Shown here: positions 7,196 to 16,854 of the stretch, one piece after another
How the letters are laid out: every line of letters starts with the position of its first letter
Numbering within the stretch: the stretch's first letter is position 1
NCBI GenBank assembly: GCA_016704485.1
Contig: JADJAA010000001.1
Coordinates: forward strand, 1,488,001-1,552,000
Origin: Flavobacteriales bacterium
GTDB lineage: Bacteria; Bacteroidota; Bacteroidia; Flavobacteriales_F; PHOS-HE28
DNA: 64,000 bases
Direction of reading: 5' to 3'
Notes under the pieces: model-generated
Seen by the model: only the letters and a program-made list of their open reading frames with translations
Database searches by the model: none
Told to the model about the DNA's origin: nothing
Program-made: the position numbers and the translations under genes

Positions 7196-8218
7196 TCACG
7201 CCCAAACAGGGCTCCCTTCACTACAATTCTTGCACATTTCAATGCTGCTGCGCGAATGCAACAGCTGGCGACGGAAATCGTTGTAGGCATCACTGTGCCA
7301 AAGCTCCTTGAAACTATGGGTGTTCAGGTCGCCTAGTACGTGGTGCGCGTCCTTGTCGAAACAACAGGGAACTACGCGACCATCCCACGTAACAACACAA
7401 CTGTGCCACATTTTCCAGCACTCATCATCGAGCTTGTTCTTCACTTCCCAAATGCCATTGGCGCTGCGTTTATAGCGCGCATATTTATCCTGCGTTGGGA
7501 TCAACGGATGATCATCTTTCGGGTCGTAGATCTGGGCTGTTTTCAACCAGAGGTCATCCACACCGATCTTCTTCGCTAACGCACGCGCTTCACCGATCTG
7601 GTGCTCATTCGGTTTTACGACCAGGAATTGGAAAACGATGTGGGGCGTCAAGCTCTTCAACTTTTTCTTCCACTTCACAACGCGTTCTGCGCCTTCGATC
7701 ACCTTGGCCAATTCGCCTTCTTTGCGGTAGGCCGAATACGTTTCCTGGTCCGTACCATCCAACGAAATGATCAGCCGCGATAAACCACTGCGCACAGTTG
7801 CCTCCGCTTTTTCTTCCGTAAGAAAATGCGCGTTGGTGCTGGTATTCGTGTACAACCCTTTGCTGTTCGCGATCCCCACCATATCCAAGAAATTCGGATT
7901 GATGTACGGCTCGCCTTGAAAGTAGAACGTCAGCGCCCACAGGTCTGGACCCAGTTCATCCATGACGCGTTGGAAGAGGTCCGTCTTCAGATTTCCCGTA
8001 GGCCGCGTGAATGAACGCAACCCACTTGGGCATTCCGGGCAACGCAGATTACACGCCGTAGTAGGCTCAAAGCTTATGCTGAACGGCATGCCGCCAATAT
8101 GTGGTTCCTTGCTCCGCTTGGCACGCTGGTAGCTCGTCCACAAGGATGCCGCATTCCGCAAACGGCGGGGCGTGGTCTTTCTGGACCACTCGATAGCATC
8201 ACGGGTTGCGCTGAACAT
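7196..8218 (-). CDS. Radical SAM/SPASM domain protein
   Basis: 340 residues from ATG 8218. The open frame continues to an ATG at 8317, but a strong -7 box (TACCTTTG, 8227-8234) sits within that extension, so the internal start is preferred. The radical SAM cluster motif is CNLRCPEC with C56, C60, C63. Then come a FYFQGEP segment and ISLDGTDQETYSAYR. A C-terminal SPASM-like domain supplies cysteines at C267, C274, C285/C286, C329 and C332 (the WDGRVVPCC and MCKNC segments), so an auxiliary Fe-S cluster is likely. SPASM enzymes modify peptides or other substrates, but no peptide precursor is visible nearby, so the substrate is unknown. It stands alone, convergent with frr. Confidence 0.88.
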   Translation of the reverse strand: MFSATRDAIEWSRKTTPRRLRNAASLWTSYQRAKRSKEPHIGGMPFSISFEPTTACNLRCPECPSGLRSFTRPTGNLKTDLFQRVMDELGPDLWALTFYFQGEPYINPNFLDMVGIANSKGLYTNTSTNAHFLTEEKAEATVRSGLSRLIISLDGTDQETYSAYRKEGELAKVIEGAERVVKWKKKLKSLTPHIVFQFLVVKPNEHQIGEARALAKKIGVDDLWLKTAQIYDPKDDHPLIPTQDKYARYKRSANGIWEVKNKLDDECWKMWHSCVVTWDGRVVPCCFDKDAHHVLGDLNTHSFKELWHSDAYNDFRRQLLHSRSSIEMCKNCSEGSPVWA

Positions 8219-8226
8219 TGGGGTTG

Positions 8227-8234
8227 CAAAGGTA
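8227..8234 (-). promoter_or_regulatory. -7 promoter box of the radical SAM gene
   Basis: Minus-strand TACCTTTG, a perfect match to TAnnTTTG, ending only 8 nt before the ATG at 8218. If used, the transcript would have a leader of a few nucleotides at most. It decides the start codon of the gene. No clear -33 TTG seen. Confidence 0.55.
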
Positions 8235-8596
8235 CCTAGGTGCGGGTTAGTGATGTGAGCTACCTGGGAGGACCTAGCCACGAATCGAAAGAGAAATGGG
8301 TTTTGCTCGCGCTGCAAGAATTAACTGTTTTGGCCCGAAAGACTAAAAGTACGGAAAACAAAGATCGGTGTGATTACATTCTTTTTTCAACTTTATCATC
8401 GCAGCTCTTGTTTAACTATTATCACATTACAGTGACTCAGATAAACAGAAATCAGTACGTCTCCCTGAGCTAGGCTAGGCAGCATTCCCGCAACTCATGC
8501 GGTCCTTGAGCAAGCGCGATAGAACAGGTCGATGCTACTTGACGCTTGAATCGTAAAGAAGACTTTTTGACCGGATCAATAACTTGGTCATTAGGA
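8235..8596. other. Intergenic region, AT-rich
   Basis: About 360 bp between the divergent radical SAM gene and the T9SS cargo gene at 8597. It is visibly richer in A and T than its surroundings (for example 8380-8460). I see no gene, clear hairpin or repeat in it. Confidence 0.4.
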
Positions 8597-9619
8597 ATGC
8601 ACAAACGAATGCTTTTTAGTTCTAGATACAACGGAAAGTGCATTGCCAATTGGGCAGTGTGCTTTCTGTTGACCCTAGTTCCTCTTTTTGCAAATGCGCA
8701 AAATTTAGTGCCAAACCCCAGTTTTGAGTTGCATGATACGTGCCCAGAAATATTTGGCTTTACAAGTAAGCCTTTGTATTGGAACCGTTGGGACCAAAGC
8801 CCAGACTATTTTCATGCATGCGCGGGAAACCTTGGTGGAATTGATACGTTATTGGATGTTCCTTGGAATGGCTTTACATGGCAATATGCCTATGACGGTG
8901 ACGGTTATGTAGGCAGTGGTTGTTTCTTGGTGGACGATTTCCATGAATTGGTAGGCGCAGAGTTAATTCAACCTCTGGTAGTTGGGCAAACCTACTATGC
9001 TAGTTTCTATACTAACCTAGCCACGGAAGGTAGCTACTGGGAAGCACGTTGGGCCTGTAACAATCAAGGGTTGCTTTTTACGATGAATGAACACATCTGG
9101 CAATTAACAACTGGTGCCGGACCGGAGTTTGTCGTTAGGAACTATGCGCATGTGAACAACACAACAGTTATCACGGATACGATGAATTGGACGCTGGTAA
9201 GTGGGAGTTTTATTGCAGATAGTGCGTATAGGTATGTTGTGATCGGCAACTTTTTTGCTGATGCATTCACCGATACCGTCCATCTTTCGGCTAACCCGTC
9301 TATAGCGGCGTACTACTTGTTCGATGCTGTTTGTGTTTCTTCCGACCCTAATGGTTGTCCTATGGCCACAAGTATATTGGACTATAATAATGTCACGCAA
9401 CACGTTTATGTGGATCAGGCATCAGGACAACTTGTTATTGGTGGAATTCAAGCAAATAGTGCGTATGGACTGTTCGATATGTCCGGCAGGTTGTTCAATC
9501 AAGGAGAGGTAAATTCAGGAATGATCAGTATTGCGGACCTCCCACTAGGAGTCTATACGCTTGTCATTAAATTGAACAATGGTGAAAGCATTCGTGAGAA
9601 ATTCGTTTACATGCATTGA
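8597..9619 (+). CDS. Secreted protein with T9SS type A sorting domain
   Basis: 340 residues from ATG 8597; the frame is open to a TTG at 8546, which is less likely, and ATG 8609 is also possible. The signal peptide is the hydrophobic stretch WAVCFLLTLVPLFANAQ. The mature protein starts NLVPNPSFELHDTCP, a carbohydrate-binding-like jelly-roll opening (NPSFE) common in Bacteroidota secreted proteins. The last 70 or so residues (SAYGLFDMSGRLFNQGEV, LPLGVYTLVIKLNNGE, ending KFVYMH) form a type A T9SS sorting domain, so the protein should be exported across the outer membrane and released or anchored there. It is 25 bp upstream of another T9SS cargo gene and probably co-transcribed. Exact function unknown. 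Confidence 0.78.
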   Translation: MHKRMLFSSRYNGKCIANWAVCFLLTLVPLFANAQNLVPNPSFELHDTCPEIFGFTSKPLYWNRWDQSPDYFHACAGNLGGIDTLLDVPWNGFTWQYAYDGDGYVGSGCFLVDDFHELVGAELIQPLVVGQTYYASFYTNLATEGSYWEARWACNNQGLLFTMNEHIWQLTTGAGPEFVVRNYAHVNNTTVITDTMNWTLVSGSFIADSAYRYVVIGNFFADAFTDTVHLSANPSIAAYYLFDAVCVSSDPNGCPMATSILDYNNVTQHVYVDQASGQLVIGGIQANSAYGLFDMSGRLFNQGEVNSGMISIADLPLGVYTLVIKLNNGESIREKFVYMH

Positions 9620-9644
9620 TCTGGTATAAGAACAAAACACGAAA

Positions 9645-11732
9645 ATGAGAACCAAAATTACCGGATGTGTGATACTTCTCGTCACATCTAACTTTTGCAC
9701 TGCTCAGTTCTGGAACACGGCAGGTAACTTAATAAATACCCCGGTCCAATACTTAGGCTGTAACATCAACAGTACCCAGCCGTTGCGCTTTACAACTATG
9801 GCAAACTTTCCGCACGAATGGCGCACTAGTAACATTCTACGTATGCGGCTTACCCCTACTTTGGTCAATCAGAACTGGGGATGGTACCAGACCGGTAATC
9901 TGGATTTTAGCGGGCACTTGGGCATTGGTAGTCCGGCCCCGAATCCCCCGTTGACATACTTGCATATATACAGTGGCTTCACTGGTGTTACACCGGGATA
10001 TAGACCTTGGATGCGTGTAGGAACCTATGCTACACAGGATTCTGATGGTTTATACATTGGCATGCGACCAATTAATGGTCTAACGCACTCGATCCTTAGT
10101 TGGTCTGATGATTTCACTGCAAATCAAGGTCAAGGCCCGGATCCGATGTGTTTTGTATTCACTAGTCAGCCGGACAATACGACCGTTGCGAATACTTTTG
10201 CTGGTTTAGAAATTGCAAGAATGCTCCCAGCAGCTAACGGCAATGAAGGGTATTTAGGCATAGGCGATTACTTCACAGCAGGTTTGAACCCAACGCAACG
10301 GTTGGATGTTTTGGATGGTTTTGCGCGCATCCGCCAACTCCCTACAGACCCAATAAGTACTTCTACAGACATGGTCGTAGTTCGGGCTGATGGGGTTTTA
10401 GAACATAGGCCAATGCCAACGACAGGCCTTGCAGATTGTGATTGGTCGACAGATCCTGGCCCTCAGAATAACGTTTCCACGGCTTTCGGTGCTGTGGATC
10501 CGAATTGTCCCGATGCGAACGATGCGGTCGGTATCGGTTTGAATCTTGGCGGAGCACTAGCAACGTCCAAAATGACCATCGCTTCCACGAACTTTGCTCG
10601 TGGATTGGATGTTACTGCTTCCAATGCGAATGGCTTCGTTATCGGTGGTCGTTTCAGTGCTCTAGGTACTTCCAATAGTGGCACCAGAGGTATACAGGTG
10701 TTTTCGAATGGTGCTGGAGCCGGTGCCGTGGGTCGGGCAGCTGATTTCATTTCGAATGACAATTCCTTCTATACGAACGGAGTTCACGCTGAAACCTTTG
10801 GCGGTACTTTTCAAGCCGCCGCTGTATATGGTTGGTGTCACTCAACTGCAACAAACAATATTGGGTTGTACGGCAGGGTTGATGCAACAACAGCCACTAG
10901 TTGGGCAGGGTATTTTCAGGGCAATGTGCATGTTCAAGGCAATATAACGGCGTCCGGGACAGTAACATGGTCTGACGAAAGTATCAAGACTGATGTGCAA
11001 GAAATTACTGATCCTATGGAAATAATTCGGCAGTTAAGGCCCACTACGTACCAGTTCTTAACCGATCAGAACCCTTACATGAACTTGCCGCTGGGTTTGC
11101 AACGTGGTTTTATTGCACAAGAGGTAGAGAATGTGATGCCTGATGTGGTCCATGATATTCATATCGCACCTGTGCTGGATCAAGAAACGAATGAAGTCAT
11201 GGCAGATGCGCAGGTTATTAAAGGGATCAACTACACTGCAATAATCCCCGTTGTCGTTGCTGGAATGCAGGAGCAAGACGCTAAAGTCGCCGTGCTAGAA
11301 GCCCAACTCGCCGAAGCTCAAACCACCAACGCCACACTGAATGATCAGGTTCAGCACCTTACGGATCGTCTGGATGCCATGGACCAGAATATTGCAAGCT
11401 GCTGCGCTATACATTCTGACCAGCGGAGTACTAGTGGAGAAGAATTGATCGATGAAAAACTGAATGGAGCGAACGACCGCTTGCTTCATATTGCACCGAA
11501 TCCATTCGAAACGCAAACGACCATTTACTACCAATTGGAACAAGGTGGTCGGATGCAACTCATGGCCAACAGCGCTGATGGTAAACAATTGCGCGTGCTG
11601 CATGAAGCAAACATGGAGCAAGGCAGTTACCAGTTCAATTGGAACACCGCTGACCTTGCGCTAGGAATTTACTATGTTACACTGCTGTTGGATGGTAAGC
11701 CAATAACGAAGAAAGCCGTTAAAATGATGTGA
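9645..11732 (+). CDS. T9SS cargo with endosialidase-type (S74) chaperone domain
   Basis: 695 residues. Signal peptide 1-21 (ends FCTAQ). The central part is repetitive and fibre-like (a DVLDGFARIRQLP head-like segment, then SNxNGFVIGGRFSALGTSNSG). At about residue 443 a SDESIK motif opens a peptidase S74 intramolecular chaperone domain (up to about 545), with the canonical RPTTYQF, GFIAQEVENVMPDVV and NYTAIIPVVVAGMQEQ segments. A predicted coiled coil follows (about 545-585), then a type A T9SS sorting domain (IAPNPFETQT ... LGIYYVTLLLDGKPITKKAV). S74 domains trimerise phage tail spikes and cleave themselves before a Ser-Asp. Here the chaperone sits inside, followed by the sorting domain, so self-cleavage would separate the fibre from the export signal. 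Function at the cell surface inferred. Confidence 0.85.
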   Translation: MRTKITGCVILLVTSNFCTAQFWNTAGNLINTPVQYLGCNINSTQPLRFTTMANFPHEWRTSNILRMRLTPTLVNQNWGWYQTGNLDFSGHLGIGSPAPNPPLTYLHIYSGFTGVTPGYRPWMRVGTYATQDSDGLYIGMRPINGLTHSILSWSDDFTANQGQGPDPMCFVFTSQPDNTTVANTFAGLEIARMLPAANGNEGYLGIGDYFTAGLNPTQRLDVLDGFARIRQLPTDPISTSTDMVVVRADGVLEHRPMPTTGLADCDWSTDPGPQNNVSTAFGAVDPNCPDANDAVGIGLNLGGALATSKMTIASTNFARGLDVTASNANGFVIGGRFSALGTSNSGTRGIQVFSNGAGAGAVGRAADFISNDNSFYTNGVHAETFGGTFQAAAVYGWCHSTATNNIGLYGRVDATTATSWAGYFQGNVHVQGNITASGTVTWSDESIKTDVQEITDPMEIIRQLRPTTYQFLTDQNPYMNLPLGLQRGFIAQEVENVMPDVVHDIHIAPVLDQETNEVMADAQVIKGINYTAIIPVVVAGMQEQDAKVAVLEAQLAEAQTTNATLNDQVQHLTDRLDAMDQNIASCCAIHSDQRSTSGEELIDEKLNGANDRLLHIAPNPFETQTTIYYQLEQGGRMQLMANSADGKQLRVLHEANMEQGSYQFNWNTADLALGIYYVTLLLDGKPITKKAVKMM

Positions 11733-11756
11733 TCGAAGATCATTGGATCTCCGTGA

Positions 11757-11802
11757 ATGGCGAGTAGGCGCATGAAAGCATATCATGCGAACTACTCGCC
11801 AT
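11757..11802 (+). terminator. Long hairpin after the S74/T9SS gene
   Basis: Outer stem ATGGCGAGTAG (11757-11767) with CTACTCGCCAT (11792-11802), inner stem CGCATGA (11769-11775) with TCATGCG (11783-11789), loop AAGCATA. That makes 18 paired bases with a small asymmetric bulge. No T-tract follows. Position 25 bp after a stop codon suggests termination. Confidence 0.6.
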
Positions 11803-11858
11803 CTTCGTTAGGCCGCGCACGTTTTTGGCGAATTAGAATGAATTAAACCACCATCTGT

Positions 11859-11866
11859 TACTTTTC
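11859..11866 (+). promoter_or_regulatory. Candidate -7 box for the DUF5686 gene
   Basis: TACTTTTC (then G), 38 bp before the ATG at 11905, close to TAnnTTTG. No -33 match at a sensible distance. Confidence 0.3.
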
Positions 11867-11904
11867 GCCGCAACGCGCCGTCCTACACAAGACCCCTCTG
11901 AACC

Positions 11905-14355
11905 ATGCTCCGGAGCTTCTTCTTTCTTGCCACGTTGCTTTGCGCGAATTCGTTCGCGTATGCGCAGACCGTGCTACAAGGTCGCGTGGTGGATGACAGA
12001 ACGTTGGAGCCGCTCGCATTCGTGCATATTGCGGTGGTGGGTGCGCAGCAAGGTGCACAGTCGGATATTGATGGGCTGTTCTCGATCAGCGTATCCAGGA
12101 TGCCGGTAACGCTGCGTACGAGCTATGTTGGATATGCTAGTTCAGAGCCGATGTTCGGTTCATCGGATTTTCAGATCATCAAACTTCAGCAGATCACCGC
12201 TGAGCTGGCCGAGGTCCTGATCCTGCCAACGGAGAACCCAGCGCACCGGATCATTCAACAAGTGTACAAGAACCGTAAGATCAACGACGGTATGCGCTTC
12301 CGCAGTTACCGCTACACGAGCTATAGCAAAACGGTTTTCACCGGTTTACGGGACAGCTCCGAAATTGCTGAGCCCGATACTGTAAAAGAACCAGAACCTG
12401 AAGCGAGTGCGGTACCGGATACATTGAAGATCGATATGACCAAGTTCTATAATGAACAGCATCTCGCGGTGATCGAAAGCGCTACGAAAAAGACATTCGA
12501 GCCACCGGCAAAGGAACGCGAAGAGGTGTTGGCCATGCGCGTAAGTGGTTTGAAGGACCCTTCGCTGCTAGCACTTGCCGCGTCAACGAAGTCATTCTCC
12601 GTGTACGATGATCAGATCGCGTTCAATGACAAAACGTACTTGGGCCCGATCGGTCCATCAAGCACAAACCACTACCTATTCGTGATCGAGGATACGTTGT
12701 ACCAAGGCGTTGACAGTGTGTACGTGATCAGCTACCGTCCGCGAAGTGGAAAAAAATTCGAAGGGTTGAAGGGTGTGCTCTACGTGAATACGGATGGCTA
12801 TGCCTTGCAGAACGTGATCGCTGAACCTGTTGAGCGGAGCGGTGCTGCGAGCATCAAACTGCAACAGCATCATGAAAAGATCGATGGCCTCGCATGGTTC
12901 CCCGTGCAATTGAATACATCACTTTATTTCGATGGCCTGAAGTTGAATGGGGCGAACGTTGTCGGTATCGGTAAAACCTACCTGAAGGATATTGAAGTGG
13001 ATGCGGATGTGCAGCGCAAAGAGCTTCGCGGACCGGAATTCGAGATGGACCGTTTGGCAACGCGCAGGGATGATAGCTATTGGGATGCACTTCGGAATGA
13101 CTCCCTGGATGCGAAGGAATTGCGCACCTACCAAGTGATGGATAGTATGGGCGATGAAGTGGGTCTTGATCGCAAATTGAAGTGGCTCAGCTATGCGCTT
13201 TCCGGTAAGATCCCAATAGGCCCCGTTGATCTGCGGCTAAATGAACTTATGGCGTTGAACGGATACGAAGGTTACCGTATCGGACCCAGTCTTGCGACCA
13301 ATGATCGGCTTACACGGTATGCATCGTTGGGTGGATATGTCGCTTATGGTTTCAAGGATAAGTACTGGAAATATGGTGGGGATCTCACCATCAAACCGAA
13401 GCCGGGTAGGGACCTGGAATTGAAGCTTACCTACAAAAGCGATGTTGCTGAAAGCGGTGGGGTGGAGTTCAACGGAACGCCAAGGTCATTCACGAGTGAA
13501 AGCTACCGGTTCTTCTACATGAATCGCATGGACCGTATTGAACAAATGCGGGCAGAACTGCTGGTACGCGTAAGTAGCTCGTTGAAATTCTGGTTTGGCA
13601 CGGAGCGCTCCGATCGAACGAACGTTATCGGTTACCAATTCGCACAGCCCATTGCGGATGATCTAACACTCTTGACCGATCGGTTCGTAACGGGCGCGTT
13701 TACCATAGGCATGCGATTTGCGTACAGGGAACAACTGGCGCGCATGCCGGATCGGCAGATCACGCTGGGCTCCAAATGGCCGGTTCTCTTCGTGAATGCG
13801 TTCAAGTCCTTCGATGGCCTGTATGATGGAACCGTTGAAACGTGGCGCTTGAACGCGATGGTGGAAAAGAAATTCAGGGTGCGGATGCTCGGTGCATTAT
13901 CCGTTCAGGTGATCGGTGGAGTTGCAGATGATAAGGCCCCATATCCGTTCTTGTTCAATATGCGCGGAACGTGGAGCGGAACAGTGCCCATCGCAGCCGC
14001 CAATGCCTTCCAGACCATGCATCCGAACGAATTTTTGGCCGATCGCTATGGTGCGGTACATCTGCGTCATTCATTCGGAAAATTACTGTACAAGGGCAAA
14101 GGGAAATTCCAACCGGAACCCACATTGGTGGCCAGTGCGGCGTGGGGGGAACTGCAACACCCGGAGTTCCATAAAGGATATGCCATAAAAGGGCTGGGTG
14201 AAGGGTTCTACGAGGCCGGTCTTCAACTGGATGGCATCCTGAAATTTGACGTGATCCGCTTTGGTGCAGGTGCCTACTATCGCATGGGGTCCAATGCGTT
14301 TGGGTATGTAAAGGACGACCTTGCGGTAAAATTGACCCTTGGGATAGGACTTTGA
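11905..14355 (+). CDS. DUF5686 outer-membrane protein with carboxypeptidase-regulatory-like domain
   Basis: 816 residues. Signal peptide 1-20 (ends SFAYAQ). Residues 22-110 are a CarboxypepD_reg-like beta-sandwich (LQGRVVDDRTLEPLAFVHI ... DGLFSISV), the usual periplasmic module before TonB-type or other barrels. Then comes the DUF5686 signature NPAHRIIQQVYKNRKIND ... RFRSYRYTSYSKTVF. The rest (to 816) alternates short polar and aromatic strands and ends KLTLGIGL, as expected for an outer-membrane beta-barrel. Function of the family is not established; it is common in Bacteroidota. It has its own candidate promoter and is followed 78 bp later by the MMPL transporter gene. Confidence 0.87.
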   Translation: MLRSFFFLATLLCANSFAYAQTVLQGRVVDDRTLEPLAFVHIAVVGAQQGAQSDIDGLFSISVSRMPVTLRTSYVGYASSEPMFGSSDFQIIKLQQITAELAEVLILPTENPAHRIIQQVYKNRKINDGMRFRSYRYTSYSKTVFTGLRDSSEIAEPDTVKEPEPEASAVPDTLKIDMTKFYNEQHLAVIESATKKTFEPPAKEREEVLAMRVSGLKDPSLLALAASTKSFSVYDDQIAFNDKTYLGPIGPSSTNHYLFVIEDTLYQGVDSVYVISYRPRSGKKFEGLKGVLYVNTDGYALQNVIAEPVERSGAASIKLQQHHEKIDGLAWFPVQLNTSLYFDGLKLNGANVVGIGKTYLKDIEVDADVQRKELRGPEFEMDRLATRRDDSYWDALRNDSLDAKELRTYQVMDSMGDEVGLDRKLKWLSYALSGKIPIGPVDLRLNELMALNGYEGYRIGPSLATNDRLTRYASLGGYVAYGFKDKYWKYGGDLTIKPKPGRDLELKLTYKSDVAESGGVEFNGTPRSFTSESYRFFYMNRMDRIEQMRAELLVRVSSSLKFWFGTERSDRTNVIGYQFAQPIADDLTLLTDRFVTGAFTIGMRFAYREQLARMPDRQITLGSKWPVLFVNAFKSFDGLYDGTVETWRLNAMVEKKFRVRMLGALSVQVIGGVADDKAPYPFLFNMRGTWSGTVPIAAANAFQTMHPNEFLADRYGAVHLRHSFGKLLYKGKGKFQPEPTLVASAAWGELQHPEFHKGYAIKGLGEGFYEAGLQLDGILKFDVIRFGAGAYYRMGSNAFGYVKDDLAVKLTLGIGL

Positions 14356-14433
14356 TAGGGTTTCCTTCCGGTAGATATCGTTTCTTTGTGCCTATGGCCT
14401 GCGGAGCAAATACCGGGGCGCTATTATTCCCCA

Positions 14434-16854
14434 ATGTGGGCTTGGCTCTCTAGCAGAATACTTCGGAACCGGACAGGGATCCTCCTTGGGTTGGCCATTA
14501 TAACGGCATTTTTTGCCTATGAGGCCACCACGGTTGAATTCAGTTACAAGTTCGGCGGGCTATTGCCAAAGAATGATAGCGCATATGTTCACTATGAAGA
14601 ATTGCTGGAGAAATTCTCCGAAGATGGAAATGTGATCGTCCTTGGCGTAAAGGATCCGGCGCTTTATCAGGTCGAGAATTTTCGGGCATGGTATGATCTG
14701 GGAAGGGACCTTACGAAACAGGATGGGGTTGATTCTGTTTTTTCGGAGGCTAATATTTTCGAGCTGGTCCGTAGTGACAGTTTGAAACGATTCAATTTGA
14801 AACCGATCTTTTCTCGCCCGCCGGCGGATCAAGCCGAGTTGGACAGTGTATTGCGCAAGGTGCGTTCGTTGCCGTTCTATGAGAATTCGTTGTACAACCC
14901 AGAGTCAGGTGCCAGCTTGATGATGGTTTTCGTGAACTCGAAGCGATTCAACAGTAACGATCGTGGCGATATGGTCGAACTTATCGAAGCACGCGTAAAA
15001 AAGTTCGAGGGGGAACGATTCAAAGTTTATCGCAGTGGACTGCCGTTCATCCGTACGGTGGTGACTGCGCGGACGAAGAGCGAAATGGGCATGTTCGTTG
15101 CGCTCATGGTGGTGGTGGTCTCTACATTGATACTCTTGTTCTTCAAGAGTTGGCGCGTAATGTTGATCTGCCTGTTGGTGGTGAGCGTTGGTGTTATCTG
15201 GGCCATGGGCACCATCGGGTTGTTCGGTTATAAACTAACATCCGTGATGGCGATCATTCCGCCGCTCGTGATCGTGATCGGAATACCCAATTGCATATTC
15301 CTGATCAATAAATATCACTACGAATATGCTAAGCACCACAACAAGGTGAAGGCACTTTCCAGGGTCATATACCGTGTTGGCAAAGCATCATTCACCACCA
15401 ACGCAACTACTGCTGTCGGCTTCGCAACATTCGCACTGACCTATAGCGATGTGTTGAAACAATTCGGTGTTATTGCGTCATTGAACATCATGGCCGTGTT
15501 CGTGCTCAGCATTCTTATTGTCCCGATCATCTTCAGCTTTCAGGATGAACCGAAGGATAGGCACCTTGCGCATTTGGACCGGATGTGGGTGGATAAGCTT
15601 ACGAATTCAGTGATCGATATTGTTCAGTACAAAAGGCCGTGGGTGTATTCGGTAACGCTATTGATCTTGGTGGTTGGCCTTATTGGCGTGCAACGCCTTA
15701 AGAATGAAAGTCGGGTGGTGGACGACCTGCCCGTTGATGATCCGGTCATGCAGGACCTGCGCTTCTTTGAACAGGAATTCAAGGGGATCATGCCGCTGGA
15801 GATCATGGTGGATACGCGGAAGAATGGTGGCGCCTTGCGCGAGGCTTCGTTAAAACGGATCTCGCAGCTGCAGGATACAATGGCCAAGTATCCGGAATTC
15901 TCTCGCTCACTTTCAATTGCCGACGCTGTGAAATTCATACGTCAGTCATTCTACAGTGGTGAACCATCGCGTTATGGTTTGATCAAGTCCAGTGAAAAGA
16001 GCTTTATCCTTCCGTACTTGGAAGGTGCGCAGGACAAAGGAGGAATGGCACGTGCCTTCCTTGATGATGAGCGACGCACGACGCGCATTTCTCTTCAAAT
16101 GGCAGATGTTGGCACTGCGCGCATGGATGGTATCGTTGCCAAACTGCGCACTCAGGTGGATTCCATTTTCGACCCGTCCAAGTATAGAGTGGTGCTTACC
16201 GGTGCGAGCGTGATCTTTCTGGAAGGGAGCAAGTACATGGTGAAGAACCTGATCATATCGTTGATCTGGGCCGTGATCATCATCAGTGCGTTGATGGCGT
16301 TGCTCTTCAATTCCGCGCGCATGGTCGTGGTCTCACTTGTGCCGAATTTGATCCCGATGATCACCACCGCCGGGTTGATGGGTTATCTGGATGTTCCGAT
16401 CAAGCCTAGTACCATCCTCGTGTTCAGTATTGCGTTCGGTATTGCGGTCGATGATGCGATCCACTACCTCTCGAAGTATCGTCAGGAATTGAATTTGAAC
16501 GGTGGGAAGATCCGGATATCAGTGATCGAGGCACTGCGTGAAGCAGGGGTGAGCATGTTGTACACCTCAATTGTACTTTTCTGCGGATTCGGCCTGTTCG
16601 TCTTCTCTGATTTCGGAGGCACTCAAGCCCTGGGGTTATTGGTGTCATTCACATTGTTGGTGGCCATGCTCACTAATTTGTTGATCCTGCCCTCGCTTCT
16701 ATTGAGCTTCGAGAAAGTAATGACCACCAAAGCATTCCGTGAGCCCTTGCTTATTATTCTGGATGAGGAGAGTGATATCGACCTTGATGAATTGCGGATA
16801 GAAGGTGGAACGCATTTGGACGTTGTTGATCGATCAGGAACTAAAGAAGAATGA
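14434..16854 (+). CDS. MMPL/RND-superfamily transporter
   Basis: 806 residues from ATG 14434; an upstream TTG at 14386 in the same frame is unlikely. One N-terminal membrane segment (about 11-27), a periplasmic domain to about 210, then a block of five to six membrane segments, a second periplasmic domain, and a second block from about residue 605. The C-terminal block contains IAFGIAVDDAIHYLSKYR, the Asp-containing motif of the RND/MMPL fold that carries protons. Such half-size RND proteins often export lipids or hydrophobic compounds (MMPL, hopanoid or carotenoid-related exporters). The gene overlaps rmlA by 4 bp (ATGA), so it is co-translated with sugar-nucleotide and prenyl-diphosphate synthesis genes. 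Substrate unknown. Confidence 0.88.
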   Translation: MWAWLSSRILRNRTGILLGLAIITAFFAYEATTVEFSYKFGGLLPKNDSAYVHYEELLEKFSEDGNVIVLGVKDPALYQVENFRAWYDLGRDLTKQDGVDSVFSEANIFELVRSDSLKRFNLKPIFSRPPADQAELDSVLRKVRSLPFYENSLYNPESGASLMMVFVNSKRFNSNDRGDMVELIEARVKKFEGERFKVYRSGLPFIRTVVTARTKSEMGMFVALMVVVVSTLILLFFKSWRVMLICLLVVSVGVIWAMGTIGLFGYKLTSVMAIIPPLVIVIGIPNCIFLINKYHYEYAKHHNKVKALSRVIYRVGKASFTTNATTAVGFATFALTYSDVLKQFGVIASLNIMAVFVLSILIVPIIFSFQDEPKDRHLAHLDRMWVDKLTNSVIDIVQYKRPWVYSVTLLILVVGLIGVQRLKNESRVVDDLPVDDPVMQDLRFFEQEFKGIMPLEIMVDTRKNGGALREASLKRISQLQDTMAKYPEFSRSLSIADAVKFIRQSFYSGEPSRYGLIKSSEKSFILPYLEGAQDKGGMARAFLDDERRTTRISLQMADVGTARMDGIVAKLRTQVDSIFDPSKYRVVLTGASVIFLEGSKYMVKNLIISLIWAVIIISALMALLFNSARMVVVSLVPNLIPMITTAGLMGYLDVPIKPSTILVFSIAFGIAVDDAIHYLSKYRQELNLNGGKIRISVIEALREAGVSMLYTSIVLFCGFGLFVFSDFGGTQALGLLVSFTLLVAMLTNLLILPSLLLSFEKVMTTKAFREPLLIILDEESDIDLDELRIEGGTHLDVVDRSGTKEE

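Noticed and set aside
8219..8317. 33-residue N-terminal extension of the radical SAM protein
   Set aside because: A perfect -7 box lies inside it, so it would be upstream of the transcription start.
8546..11732. Horizontally acquired island
   Set aside because: The two T9SS cargo genes look somewhat more AT-rich by eye, but there are no flanking repeats, integrase or tRNA, so transfer is not supported beyond composition.
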